From UBA4416 sp943362175 (GTDB lineage Bacteria > Bacteroidota > Bacteroidia > B-17B0 > Aurantibacillaceae): a DNA stretch of 64,000 nt. Position numbers and translations under genes: made by a program. The DNA is taken from positions 62,001-126,000 of the forward strand of contig CALRIU020000014.1 of assembly GCA_943362175.1 (NCBI GenBank). The letters run 5' to 3'. Position 1 is the first letter of the stretch. Each line of letters begins with the position of its first letter. The notes beneath the pieces are model-generated. The model made no database searches. It saw nothing but the letters and a program-made list of their open reading frames with translations, and was not told the origin of the DNA. This document shows positions 50,543-59,054 of the stretch, piece by piece.

Positions 50543-50980
50543 TTAGCAGCCGCTTCTTTGGAAAGGAATGCTCAGCTCAAATTCCTGTTTCACTTTCATG
50601 CCTTCCGCGTTTTCAGACGGTTTCCAGGCAGGCATCCGCCGAATGGCCTCCAGGAACAGCTGGTCTATTTTCGGATCTTTGGAGCTCGCGGATATTTTAG
50701 CATCGGTGATAATTCCTTGCTCATTCACAGAGAACACGACCGTGGCCGGTGGAATGCTGGACCGCGGTGTGCTGCTGGTTTCATAAATTTTATTGATCAC
50801 GGTTTCGTGGATGTAGAACATCATGTGTTCGTCGCCACCCGGAAAGCTGGCTTTGGCTTCCTTCTCCACAGGAGGCTTGTTTGCCAAGACTTCCGGCATA
50901 GATGCCGGCTGCCCGGTGTGTTGGGAAAAACCGGTAAAAACACACAGTTGTAAGAACAGGGTCAGGATACAGGCTTTCAT
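50543..50980 (-). CDS. TonB C-terminal-domain exported protein
   Basis: The 145-aa protein has a signal peptide (MKACILTLFLQLCVFTGFS) and a TonB-like C-terminal domain: FPGGDEHMMFYIHETV, VVFSVNEQGIITDAKISASS, IDQLFLEAIRRMPAWKPS. Unlike real TonB it has no proline-rich spacer or N-terminal anchor, only a secretion signal. Such one-domain proteins are frequent in this phylum; the partner is unknown. Confidence 0.85.
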   Translation of the reverse strand: MKACILTLFLQLCVFTGFSQHTGQPASMPEVLANKPPVEKEAKASFPGGDEHMMFYIHETVINKIYETSSTPRSSIPPATVVFSVNEQGIITDAKISASSKDPKIDQLFLEAIRRMPAWKPSENAEGMKVKQEFELSIPFQRSGC

Positions 50981-51052
50981 GAGAATTATTTTTTTAGTTA
51001 AATGAAGTTACAACTAATTGGTAACATCTGCAAGAAGCATACATTAGCCGCT

Positions 51053-51829
51053 ATGGAAAAAGACGTCATCATCAATGGTTCGGTTTTAAGAATAAAGGAG
51101 AAGGGCCATGATCCTCATAAACCCACCCTTATTTTTCTGCACGACTCTTTGGGAAGCATTGCCTTGTGGCGTGATTTCCCGGAGGCGCTTGGCCTTAGAG
51201 CTTCCTGTAACAGCTTAGTGTATGACCGGCAGGGCTATGGCCGCTCTGCTCCTTTTGGCCCTGCTGCGAGGAAGAACAATTACCTGGAGCTGGAAGCGGA
51301 TGTGCTGAACGGGCTTATGGAAGAGCTCGGGATTGAACAAGCGATCCTCTTCGGGCATAGCGATGGCGGTTCCATTGCCCTGATCGCTGCTGCAAAATAC
51401 CCTTCACGCATGACCGCGGTGATCACAGAAGGGGCGCATATCTTCGTCGAGGACATTACCCTGAAAGGAATCCGGGAAGCCGTAGAAAGCTATCAACATA
51501 CTGACTTAAAAGAAAAGCTCCAAAGGTATCACGGTGATAAAACAGAAGCTGTGTTTCGGGCATGGACCAACACCTGGCTTGGCGAGGCGTTTAAATCCTG
51601 GAACATCGAGCATTTCCTGCCTCAGATTAGCTGTCCTGTTCTGGTAATCCAGGGCGAAAGGGATGAATTCGGCAGCTCTGCGCAGGTAGAAGGGATTGTA
51701 AAGGGAGTATCCGGCAAAACATCTGCCTGTATGGTTCCGGAGGTGGGCCATACGCCGCATAAAGAGGCACGGGAAATAGTACTGGAAGCATCGGCTTCGT
51801 TTATTCATCTCCTGAAAGGGAATCGCTGA
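51053..51829 (+). CDS. Alpha/beta-fold hydrolase
   Basis: The 258-aa protein has the nucleophile S103 in ILFGHSDGGSIAL, the oxyanion region FLHDSLGS (residues 28-35), the acid in VIQGERDEFG and the histidine in VPEVGHTPHKE. This is a standard hydrolase fold; substrate unknown. The ATG at 51053 is used because the family starts near EKDVIINGS; an in-frame ATG exists at 51002. Confidence 0.85.
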   Translation: MEKDVIINGSVLRIKEKGHDPHKPTLIFLHDSLGSIALWRDFPEALGLRASCNSLVYDRQGYGRSAPFGPAARKNNYLELEADVLNGLMEELGIEQAILFGHSDGGSIALIAAAKYPSRMTAVITEGAHIFVEDITLKGIREAVESYQHTDLKEKLQRYHGDKTEAVFRAWTNTWLGEAFKSWNIEHFLPQISCPVLVIQGERDEFGSSAQVEGIVKGVSGKTSACMVPEVGHTPHKEAREIVLEASASFIHLLKGNR

Positions 51830-51972
51830 TTGATGCCCGAGTAGGATACAGGGGCAATGCTGCATGTATCATTAAGGTTAGGAATGTAAATGTAATATTA
51901 TCAATTTGCGGTTTTTACGCATCTTCATTTGAATTCGGAAAGGGATTCAGGATCTAAAAGCTATTTTTGAGT

Positions 51973-52083
51973 ATGGCTACCAATGATAGTGATGATATAG
52001 ATCCAAAACGGGAGATTATCCAGGTGGTTCTGGCATTCCTGTCTCTCACGGGCTTAATCTGCTTTATGATATTTTGCAGGTGA
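51973..52083 (+). CDS. Possible 36-aa membrane peptide
   Basis: ATG at 51973 gives MATNDSDDIDPKREIIQ, then one hydrophobic helix VVLAFLSLTGLICFMIF and CR. The design (acidic soluble head, one helix) is typical of small membrane peptides, but no signal or homologue is certain. It is the only candidate gene in 51830-52372. The remainder holds the promoter at 52313-52343. Confidence 0.35.
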   Translation: MATNDSDDIDPKREIIQVVLAFLSLTGLICFMIFCR

Positions 52084-52312
52084 TGCAGCGAGGACCTCTT
52101 ACCTGTGTTTACGAGTGTTAGAATAACGGTGCCATAGGCTCCGTGGCGCCGCCATCCGGTCTTCCAAAAATTTAATGATCCCCCTCACGGAAAATACAGG
52201 CTTGTTTTAGCCCTGTACATGCTTTTTTCTTAAATTCAGGCAAATACAACTGCCGGTTGTCAGAAAACAACTACAAATAGCCATCATACAACTAAGAGGA
52301 GCCGGCATTTTA

Positions 52313-52343
52313 TTGACACGGGGACTGAACCGGCCTACCTTTG
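52313..52343 (+). promoter_or_regulatory. Promoter of the XRE-pentapeptide/ABC operon
   Basis: TTG at 52313-52315, 20 bp, TACCTTTG at 52336-52343. It is a very good match to the phylum consensus. The transcript would start near 52350, 23 nt before the ATG. Confidence 0.7.
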
Positions 52344-52372
52344 CAGGGTCGGATCAACCAAAAAACAATCTT

Positions 52373-53314
52373 ATGGAAAACATCATTATTGGCGAAAAAA
52401 TTGCCAAAGCACGGAAAAAGGCGAACCTCTCCCAGGCACAACTCGCCGAACAGTTATTTATCAGCCCCCAGGCGGTTGGAAAATGGGAGCGCGGAGAGTC
52501 CATCCCGGATATCGTGACAATCAGCAAGCTGGCGAAAATCCTGGGCCTTGACCTTAATTATTTTTCGGAGAGCTCGTCGTCTCCGGATGCAGAGCTAAGG
52601 TCTAAAGTGGCGAATGTCAATAGCGCGACTGAACAGCCTTTGCAGGAAGAGGCGAATGCCTCCGGTATGCAGGAGCGGCAACTGCTCACGAACTTCAGCG
52701 GGAGCGCCCTGGCAGAAACTGACTTCGCGGGGATAAGCGCCCCTAAACGGAAATTTACGGGGAGCGACCTGCGCGGTGCCAACTTTTCAAAGGCGGATCT
52801 CAGCGGGAGCTCGTTTATGGGGAGCGATGTGCGTGAAGCAAATTTTGATGGGACGAACCTCACCGATTGCAGCTTCTCTGCTCTTGATCTCACGGGTGCA
52901 AGCTTCCACGAAAGCATTCTTGTGCGTACCCAATTCAGCAGCTCAACGTTAAACGGGGTGAAATTCAGCAATGCAGCGCTGGTAGATGTCAGGCTGAGCA
53001 CAACGGATCTTACAAAAACGGTCTTTGAAAATTGCAGCTTCAACGGTGTCGACTTTAAAGCTTCGGATATGAGCGGCTTGTGCTTTGACGGGCAGACCTT
53101 TATCGGTGTGAAGTTCGACAATACGTCGCTGAAAGATGCATCGTTTAAGGGCGCGACGCTCAAAAACGTTTCCTTCCGTCCCACCTTTGCCCTCACCAAC
53201 AGGTATTACAAAACCCTTAAAACCATTTGCTTTGACGGAGCAACGATGGACAAGCTCACCTACGCCGCCCTCAAAGGGGTTGGGCTTGATCTGTCGAAGG
53301 TGACCATTCACTAA
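52373..53314 (+). CDS. XRE-type regulator fused to a pentapeptide-repeat domain
   Basis: The 313-aa protein has an N-terminal HTH (about 5-60: IGEKIAKARKKANLSQAQLA, QAVGKWERGESIPD). A Ser/Glu-rich linker leads to a pentapeptide-repeat domain (about 120-295) with A/S-x-L/F repeats such as GSDLRGANFSKADLSGSSF and VREANFDGTNLTDCSF. Pentapeptide repeats fold into right-handed quadrilateral helices that can mimic DNA, as in Qnr, MfpA and McbG. Here the helix is fused to a DNA-binding regulator and heads an operon with an ABC exporter 14 nt downstream. Confidence 0.88.
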   Translation: MENIIIGEKIAKARKKANLSQAQLAEQLFISPQAVGKWERGESIPDIVTISKLAKILGLDLNYFSESSSSPDAELRSKVANVNSATEQPLQEEANASGMQERQLLTNFSGSALAETDFAGISAPKRKFTGSDLRGANFSKADLSGSSFMGSDVREANFDGTNLTDCSFSALDLTGASFHESILVRTQFSSSTLNGVKFSNAALVDVRLSTTDLTKTVFENCSFNGVDFKASDMSGLCFDGQTFIGVKFDNTSLKDASFKGATLKNVSFRPTFALTNRYYKTLKTICFDGATMDKLTYAALKGVGLDLSKVTIH

Positions 53315-53328
53315 ACAAAACATATCCT

Positions 53329-54087
53329 ATGGAAAACACCATTCAAGTGAAGGACTTGCGAAAGTCCTACAGGAACCTTCATGTTCTGAAGGGAGTATAT
53401 TTTGAAGTAGAAAAAGGGCACATTTTCGCCCTGCTGGGCCCTAACGGCTCGGGTAAAACCACGATCGTGAAGATCCTCACCACCTTGTTGAAACCCGATA
53501 GCGGAACCGTTAGCGTGAATGGGTTTGACCTTGTATCAAAACCCGGTAAGGTGCGGGAGTCGATCAGCCTCACGGGGCAGTTTGCAGCGGTGGACGAGGT
53601 CCTGACCGGGCGCGAAAATCTGGTGATGATTGCCAGGCTGCGGCATCTGGATAATCCCGGGCAGGTTGCGGACGATTTGCTGAAACGCTTCGGCCTGACA
53701 GAGGCTGCGGGCCGTAAGGCGTCCACTTATTCCGGGGGCATGCGCCGCCGGCTCGACATAGCCATGAGCCTGGTAGGAAATCCGCAGCTCATTTTTCTCG
53801 ACGAGCCCACCACCGGGCTTGACCCTGAGGCGCGCCTCGAGGTCTGGAAAATCGTGAAGGAGCTTGCCGGCAGCGGCACTACGGTATTCCTGACGACGCA
53901 GTACCTGGATGAGGCGGAGCAGCTCGCCGACAGAATTGCCATTCTTCACGAGGGTACAATCATCGTGAATGGCACCTTCGCAGAATTAAAAAGGCAGTTC
54001 CCGCCGGCAAAAGTGGAATATATTGAGAAACAGCCGACACTGGAAGAGATCTTCCTGGCAATCGTTGGCAAAACAAAAAAATACTAA
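53329..54087 (+). CDS. ABC transporter ATP-binding protein (DrrA-like)
   Basis: The 252-aa protein has Walker A GPNGSGKTT at 37-45, signature YSGGMRRRL at 134-142, Walker B LIFLDEP at 154-160 and the H loop replaced by Q in TTQYLDEAE. The T-Q-Y-L-D-E-A-E pattern is the hallmark of the DrrA/antibiotic exporter group. It pairs with the permease 1 nt downstream. Confidence 0.93.
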   Translation: MENTIQVKDLRKSYRNLHVLKGVYFEVEKGHIFALLGPNGSGKTTIVKILTTLLKPDSGTVSVNGFDLVSKPGKVRESISLTGQFAAVDEVLTGRENLVMIARLRHLDNPGQVADDLLKRFGLTEAAGRKASTYSGGMRRRLDIAMSLVGNPQLIFLDEPTTGLDPEARLEVWKIVKELAGSGTTVFLTTQYLDEAEQLADRIAILHEGTIIVNGTFAELKRQFPPAKVEYIEKQPTLEEIFLAIVGKTKKY

Positions 54088-54088
54088 T

Positions 54089-54856
54089 ATGGAAACAACA
54101 AAAAATTATTTTTTTACGGATATGGCAGTGATGTTTGGCCGCTCGATGCGCCACGTGTTTCGCAGCATGGATACCATTGTCACCGTTGCCGTGATGCCGG
54201 TTGCCCTGATGCTACTGTTTGTATACGTCCTCGGTGGCGCCATTCAAATCGGTACGGATAACTACGTCAATTACCTTTTGCCGGGGATATTGCTGATGGC
54301 TATTGCCAATAGCATAGGCTATACCTGCTTCCGCCTGTTCAACGATGTGCAGAAGGGAATCTTCGAGCGATTCCACTCCATGCCGATCGCGCGGTCGGCT
54401 GCCTTGTGGGGGCATGTGCTCACCTCGCTGGTGTCCAATGTGATCTCCCTTACGGTCATCATTCTCGTAGCGCTGATCATGGGCTTTCGCTCGCCGGCCG
54501 GGATCCTGAACTGGCTTGCTGTGGCGGGCATCCTGGCACTGTTTACGCTGGCCTTAACCTGGATCGCGGCCATTGCGGGATTAACTGCAAAAACACAGGA
54601 TGGCGCCATCGCCATTGCCTACCCAATTCATTTCCTGCCATTGGTCAGCTCAGCCTTTGTGCCAACCAATACCATGCCTGCAGGCGTTCGCGCTTTTGCC
54701 GAGCACCAGCCGGTAACTTCGATCGTGGAAACTATCCGCGCGCTGCTGACAAACCAGCCGGTGGGTCATGAGATCTGGATTGCGCTTGCCTGGCTCTCCG
54801 GTATAACGATCCTGGCTTATGCGTTTGCTATGCGGGCCTATAAAAAACGGATGTAG
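54089..54856 (+). CDS. ABC transporter permease (DrrB/ABC-2 type)
   Basis: The 255-aa protein has six helices of the ABC-2 type: VTVAVMPVALMLLFVYVLGGA, NYLLPGILLMAIANS, FERFHSMPIARSAALWGHVL and FLPLVSSAFVPTNTMPAGVRAF. These are typical of drug and lipid exporters. The start at 54089 lies 1 nt after the ATPase stop; the longer frame overlaps that gene. Confidence 0.92.
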   Translation: METTKNYFFTDMAVMFGRSMRHVFRSMDTIVTVAVMPVALMLLFVYVLGGAIQIGTDNYVNYLLPGILLMAIANSIGYTCFRLFNDVQKGIFERFHSMPIARSAALWGHVLTSLVSNVISLTVIILVALIMGFRSPAGILNWLAVAGILALFTLALTWIAAIAGLTAKTQDGAIAIAYPIHFLPLVSSAFVPTNTMPAGVRAFAEHQPVTSIVETIRALLTNQPVGHEIWIALAWLSGITILAYAFAMRAYKKRM

Positions 54857-54980
54857 GGGAGTGGCATTATATCCCAGCTCATTTTTGGGTTGCCTCCGGA
54901 ATACCTTAAGAGCGTTGTGATAAGCACTTTATTGCATATTCAACAGGAATGTATGCTGTGTTGCAGCATGTCTGCAATGG

Positions 54981-55625
54981 TTATTTTATGCCAACCTGTT
55001 TTCCGTCAATATAATTTTCCTGTTTCTCTACCTTTCCATGTTTTGTCCAGTAGGTCCAAAGGCCATGCGCTACCCCGTTTTTATAATTCCTTTCTTCCTG
55101 TTTTTGTCCATTTTCGTACCACATGATAAAAAGTCCTTCAGGTGCGCTATTGTCTGCATTGGAAGTGTATTCCAATTTCTTTTTTCCGTTGCAATAATAG
55201 GAAATAACTTTCTGTGAAGTTTTGTTATTTGGATAACCTTTATAAGTTTGCTGTCCGTTTGAGCAATACCTTTCCTCATAATACCAGTGAAAGACAGCGG
55301 CATGAATTGGATTGATCCGGGAAGTGTCTTTCAGGAATTTTGTCTTCTTTTTAAGCTGCCCGTTTGTTCGCCAGAAGTCAAACGTGATGCAGGTGTCTCC
55401 GCTTATAAAGGATTCATAAGCCAGGTGGTTTTTGCTTTTGTCGTAGTACACTTTCCAGGGAGTTGTGTAACGGGCTTTGTTCCTGATAAAAACCTGGGTA
55501 TCTCCTTCAAAGGTCCTGTCTGGTTTGGTATAAAGAACATGTGCCGTATCAGCCAGCGTTATTACTATCTGGGCATTTACCCGAACTGTAGATAATATTA
55601 CGATTAGAATGAATGCTTTTCTCAT
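54981..55625 (-). CDS. Exported YwqK/MORN-like repeat protein
   Basis: The 214-aa protein has a signal peptide (MRKAFILIVILSTVRVNA) and C-terminal MORN/YwqK-type repeats: FWRTNGQLKKKTKFL, YYCNGKKKLEY, MWYENGQKQEERNYKNGVAHG, YWTKHGKVEKQENY. Some relatives are annotated as antitoxins; a secreted form here argues for an envelope role. No toxin gene is adjacent. Confidence 0.8.
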   Translation of the reverse strand: MRKAFILIVILSTVRVNAQIVITLADTAHVLYTKPDRTFEGDTQVFIRNKARYTTPWKVYYDKSKNHLAYESFISGDTCITFDFWRTNGQLKKKTKFLKDTSRINPIHAAVFHWYYEERYCSNGQQTYKGYPNNKTSQKVISYYCNGKKKLEYTSNADNSAPEGLFIMWYENGQKQEERNYKNGVAHGLWTYWTKHGKVEKQENYIDGKQVGIK

Positions 55626-55793
55626 GATGAATTGCCTGCCTGCTCTATTGCCAAATACCACTTGATTAATGCTCGCCGCCCGCTAGAAGCAATTGTTGAT
55701 CAAATATATAAATTCAATACATAAAAAGCACTCACGATTTTCCGAGAGGGCTTCTGGGATGTTGAGCTCTGTCACGTAAAACCAGCCAGATGC

Positions 55794-56384
55794 TTAACGG
55801 TTTACGCCTTTACCCACCAGGTAGCCGGCAGAAGAAATACCCATCAGGACATAAGCCGGTGAATCCAACTCAATGAAATTCATGAGGAGGCAGGGGGAAG
55901 AGGCGGATGATGGCCGGCAGGTAAAGAAATAGGAGACATAGATACAGACATACACAAAGGTAAAAACAAGGTGCTGTAAGCGCTCCACCGACAGGGCATC
56001 GCTATCGCCCTTCAGGAGATCGATCCAGAAGCCCGCTGAGCTTCCATTGGCTTTCAGCGGAGTTGATGCAAGTCCCTTTGCAATGTTGGCATTGTTCTTT
56101 GCAATATTGGCCTGTGTCATAATGCCCGAGGTTAACGTCACGCTGGCCGAAATACCGATCAGGATGAGGAAGGTATGATTGATGTGGGTATCGCCGTGAT
56201 AGCCCCAGTGGAGGATGAATGCAGGACCAAGAATAAGGGTCCAGAGCCAGAGCTGGAATTTCGATAAGCTGTAAGGGGAGTCCGGAAGATCTTTTTCGCG
56301 TAAGAGTTTGGTTTTAAAGCCTAAGATAAGAACGACGGCAAACACAACAATGGCAGCCAGGATGGAGATGATTTGTTCGGTCAT
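55794..56384 (-). CDS. Hypothetical membrane protein
   Basis: The 196-aa protein has about five transmembrane segments. Recurrent features are PYSLSKFQLWLWTLILGPAF, a central loop ANIAKNNANIAKGLAS, and the ending LMGISSAGYLVGKG. I have seen this ending in unnamed bacterial families, but cannot name one. A -7 box TAGATTTG is 30 nt upstream. Confidence 0.7.
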   Translation of the reverse strand: MTEQIISILAAIVVFAVVLILGFKTKLLREKDLPDSPYSLSKFQLWLWTLILGPAFILHWGYHGDTHINHTFLILIGISASVTLTSGIMTQANIAKNNANIAKGLASTPLKANGSSAGFWIDLLKGDSDALSVERLQHLVFTFVYVCIYVSYFFTCRPSSASSPCLLMNFIELDSPAYVLMGISSAGYLVGKGVNR

Positions 56385-56413
56385 GGTTTTAAATTTAGGG
56401 AGTTAGCGTTTAT

Positions 56414-56421
56414 CAAATCTA
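56414..56421 (-). promoter_or_regulatory. -7 box of the membrane protein gene
   Basis: On the minus strand TAGATTTG, 30 nt before the ATG at 56384. No clear -33. Confidence 0.4.
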
Positions 56422-56522
56422 AAACCTGACGAGGGATAATAAAATAAGTAGAAATACCTGATTTACCGGCTTGTCCGAATGCCAGGCCTGTTGCTTCTCT
56501 TTAATACTCCTCTCAAAATCAC

Positions 56523-56530
56523 TACATTTG
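56523..56530 (+). promoter_or_regulatory. -7 box of the second reductase gene
   Basis: TACATTTG, 28 nt before the ATG at 56558. A TTTA at 56500-56503 could be a weak -33. Confidence 0.5.
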
Positions 56531-56557
56531 AAACAGTGCCACCACTGACCATCAACT

Positions 56558-57103
56558 ATGAGAAAAGTAATTGCAGCAATCAACATGACCATTGACGGGT
56601 TTTGCGATCATACGGCAGCAGATCCGGACGAGGAAATACACAACCATTATAGGGATCTGTTACGCGGGGCAGATGCCATTTTGTATGGCCGGATAACGTA
56701 TCAGTTAATGCAATACTGGCAACCCTTTCTGAAAAATCCTTCCGGCGAGAAATCAATGGACGACTTTGCGGTGGCTATAGACCGCATTCCAAAAATTGTC
56801 TTTTCGCATACGTTGCAGGATACCGGCTGGAACAGCGCAAAGCTGGCAGATCAGCCTGTTGAAAAGGTAATTGAGGAATTAAAGCAACAGGCGGGCAGGG
56901 ATATTTTAATTGGCAGCCCCGGTTTAATCGTGGAGCTAACCAACCTGAATTTGATTGATGAGTACCAGCTTTGCATTCATCCTGTAGTCGTAGGAAAAGG
57001 TTTACCACTGTTCAAAAACATCGGCGGGAGAACCGTCTTCATGCTTTTAAAAACAAAAGTCTTTCACTCCGGCGCAACCATACTTTACTATAAGCGACGT
57101 TGA
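56558..57103 (+). CDS. Dihydrofolate reductase family protein, copy 2
   Basis: The 181-aa protein is a second RibD-C-like reductase: MRKVIAAINMTIDGFCDH, GRITYQLMQYW, then IGSPGLIVELTNLNLIDEYQLCIHPVVVGKGLPLF. It shares the fold with 7601-8182, but is clearly diverged. It lies next to an AraC regulator transcribed convergently (18 bp between stops). Confidence 0.85.
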   Translation: MRKVIAAINMTIDGFCDHTAADPDEEIHNHYRDLLRGADAILYGRITYQLMQYWQPFLKNPSGEKSMDDFAVAIDRIPKIVFSHTLQDTGWNSAKLADQPVEKVIEELKQQAGRDILIGSPGLIVELTNLNLIDEYQLCIHPVVVGKGLPLFKNIGGRTVFMLLKTKVFHSGATILYYKRR

Positions 57104-57121
57104 TCCCGTCGTGTCATTGGC

Positions 57122-57979
57122 TTAAGAGTTCTCCTGTATTTCCTTGTACTCTTTCGGTGTCATATTTGTCTTCGATTTGAAAAATGAAGAGAAATACGAC
57201 AGGTTCGCAAAGCCAAGGGCAAAGGCAATTTCCTTAATGGACCTGTCCGAGCTGTGCAGCAGGCGTTTCGCTTCCAGCAGCACACGCTGTGCAATAAACT
57301 CAAGCGCCGACATCTGGTATTGCTTTTTACAAAGAATGCTCAGGTAGTTTGGCGTAATGCACAAATGTTTGGCATAAAACGCGACAGACTTTTGTGTTTT
57401 ATAATGCTGCTCCACCAGGGCATGGAATTTATAAGTAATGGAGCCTGACTCTGCGTGTGTGCGGTCGCCGAACTCATGCTCCGTCCATAAGCTCACCATT
57501 AAGGCGATCAGCCTGCAGCGCGCGTTTACCAGCTCAATGAATACCGTTTTGGACTCCAGCTCTTTTTTGATAGCGAGGAATTCGGCATTTACTTTTGAGT
57601 AGGTGGGTGTATCAAGGTCTAAAACGGGATGCTGGTTATAAGGCGATAAGGTAAACTGCAGTTTGGAAGAGAAGGTTTCGGCCAGCGCCTTGCGGATAAT
57701 AAGCCGCTGCCCTTTTACTCCCGGTTGAAGCTTCCAGCGTTGAGGCTGCTCCATAAACTGCATGTGAAGCTGCTTCGGCTTCACCTCATATTTTTTCAGA
57801 TTGATGGTATGCGTTCCTTTGGCTTTTTCAAAGAGCGTGATGGCAAAAGAATCCTCGGCAAAGAGATCCAGGTTCTCCAGCGCAGTTAAGTCCTGATAAA
57901 AGACTAAGGATTTTTTTTCCACTTCGTTTGGCTTTTTAACGCCGGATACGGACGCGTATACTTTACTGGTTTTTCTCAT
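57122..57979 (-). CDS. AraC-family transcriptional regulator
   Basis: The 285-aa protein has an N-terminal ligand-type domain (about 1-170) and a C-terminal AraC HTH pair: LCITPNYLSILCKKQYQMSALEFIAQRVLLEAKRLL in parts, and IKEIAFALGFANLSYFSSFFKSKTNMTPKEYKE in parts. The effector is unknown. A TATATTTG -7 box is 35-42 bp upstream. Confidence 0.92.
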   Translation of the reverse strand: MRKTSKVYASVSGVKKPNEVEKKSLVFYQDLTALENLDLFAEDSFAITLFEKAKGTHTINLKKYEVKPKQLHMQFMEQPQRWKLQPGVKGQRLIIRKALAETFSSKLQFTLSPYNQHPVLDLDTPTYSKVNAEFLAIKKELESKTVFIELVNARCRLIALMVSLWTEHEFGDRTHAESGSITYKFHALVEQHYKTQKSVAFYAKHLCITPNYLSILCKKQYQMSALEFIAQRVLLEAKRLLHSSDRSIKEIAFALGFANLSYFSSFFKSKTNMTPKEYKEIQENS

Positions 57980-58013
57980 GTCATTAACGTTTAAAGGAGG
58001 ACGTTTTACAAAC

Positions 58014-58021
58014 CAAATATA
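58014..58021 (-). promoter_or_regulatory. -7 box of the AraC gene
   Basis: On the minus strand TATATTTG, 35 nt before the ATG at 57979. No convincing -33 element. Confidence 0.4.
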
Positions 58022-58286
58022 CTGAACAAGGTCCTGTTTCCGACATCGTTTTAATGGGTTGTTAATGTACCGGTTGGGATAGCTTGTTTAAACCCGAAGG
58101 CCTGCACTCTCCGGAACAACCCTGCTGTGATGCATGAGGGCCGGATAAAGATCAGCGTATTCAGTGCGCCGGGTACCGCTGCTGTCAGTTGGAGCCACCT
58201 GTAATCCATACGCTCTCTTAATTTCCGGAGGATGAGTTGTGCCATAGTTGTTATGTGTTTTTAGAAGCTGTATGTAGTTAAAAAAA

Positions 58287-58685
58287 TCAGCGATTTTCAG
58301 GATTTTCTTGTTTCTGAATCCCTTTCTCATACCTGACAAAAAAATTCAGCCAGATAATCCTTGCCCACCGGAAGGCTACCGGAAAAAATAAAAGCAGGGA
58401 AGCCACAACCAGCAAAAAAAGGACAAGGGCCGGCAAATGCAGCCAAAGCTGGTCAATCGTGTACCAAACGATAAAAATGCCCGACATCATGCCGTAGGAT
58501 ACATACATGGCTCCGTAAAAGAAACCCGGCTCCCGTTCGTATTTTAACCCGCAGTAAGAGCACTCCTCGTTCATTTTAAGCACAGATTTGAGCTTGTAAG
58601 GATTGCCGGATGTAAAGATGCTGCCTTTGTGGCAACGGGGGCATTTATTGGCAAGGGTTGAATACGCGATATCGTATAAAATCAT
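58287..58685 (-). CDS. DUF983 membrane protein
   Basis: The 132-aa protein has two zinc-finger-like CxxC pairs (NKCPRCHKG and CSYCGLKYE) and two transmembrane helices (about 63-85 and 84-105). This is the DUF983 pattern. Function unknown; it may interact with haem-copper oxidase assembly in other phyla. 57980-58286 holds no supported gene. Confidence 0.88.
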   Translation of the reverse strand: MILYDIAYSTLANKCPRCHKGSIFTSGNPYKLKSVLKMNEECSYCGLKYEREPGFFYGAMYVSYGMMSGIFIVWYTIDQLWLHLPALVLFLLVVASLLLFFPVAFRWARIIWLNFFVRYEKGIQKQENPENR

Positions 58686-58726
58686 AACTCTGTTAGTGGT
58701 TCGGTTTATAGAGAGGCTGTCATTTT

Positions 58727-59011
58727 TCAGCTTTGTGTATCATTGAATAGGTGCCCGTAACGCTTCACGTTGATGCGTTCTTTTTCCGGGTCGGTTCCGC
58801 CACCGAAGCGCAGGTTGTAATCAACCAGTTCGTCAACCAGTTCAATCCCCCAGAAACCTGCAGCCCCCGGGAGATGCACCTGGTCATAACATTCCAAAAG
58901 GTATTCGTGTTCGGTTTCGCCCTGCTCCAGGTACAGCTTTCCGATGGCTCCAAACAGCCCACCCTTGTCAATGATTTTGCAAAGCAGGCTGTGGGTTGTC
59001 CGGAGATCCAT
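58727..59011 (-). CDS. Hypothetical protein downstream of dnaK
   Basis: The 94-aa protein is soluble and mixed alpha/beta (CKIIDKGGLFGAIGKLYLEQ, VDELVDYNLRFGGGTDPEKE). It begins 43 nt after the dnaK stop in the same direction, so could be co-transcribed and chaperone-related. No family recognised. Confidence 0.6.
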   Translation of the reverse strand: MDLRTTHSLLCKIIDKGGLFGAIGKLYLEQGETEHEYLLECYDQVHLPGAAGFWGIELVDELVDYNLRFGGGTDPEKERINVKRYGHLFNDTQS

Positions 59012-59054
59012 GTAGTGGTTTATGTGTAGCTGTTTGTTGACGTTAGTGCCGGTG

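Noticed and set aside
54981..55625. YwqK protein as half of a toxin-antitoxin pair
   Set aside because: It has a signal peptide and no adjacent small toxin gene, so the antitoxin label common for the family is not supported.
58051..58245. 64-codon minus-strand frame between the AraC and DUF983 genes
   Set aside because: Two frames overlap there, both without recognisable sequence or signals.
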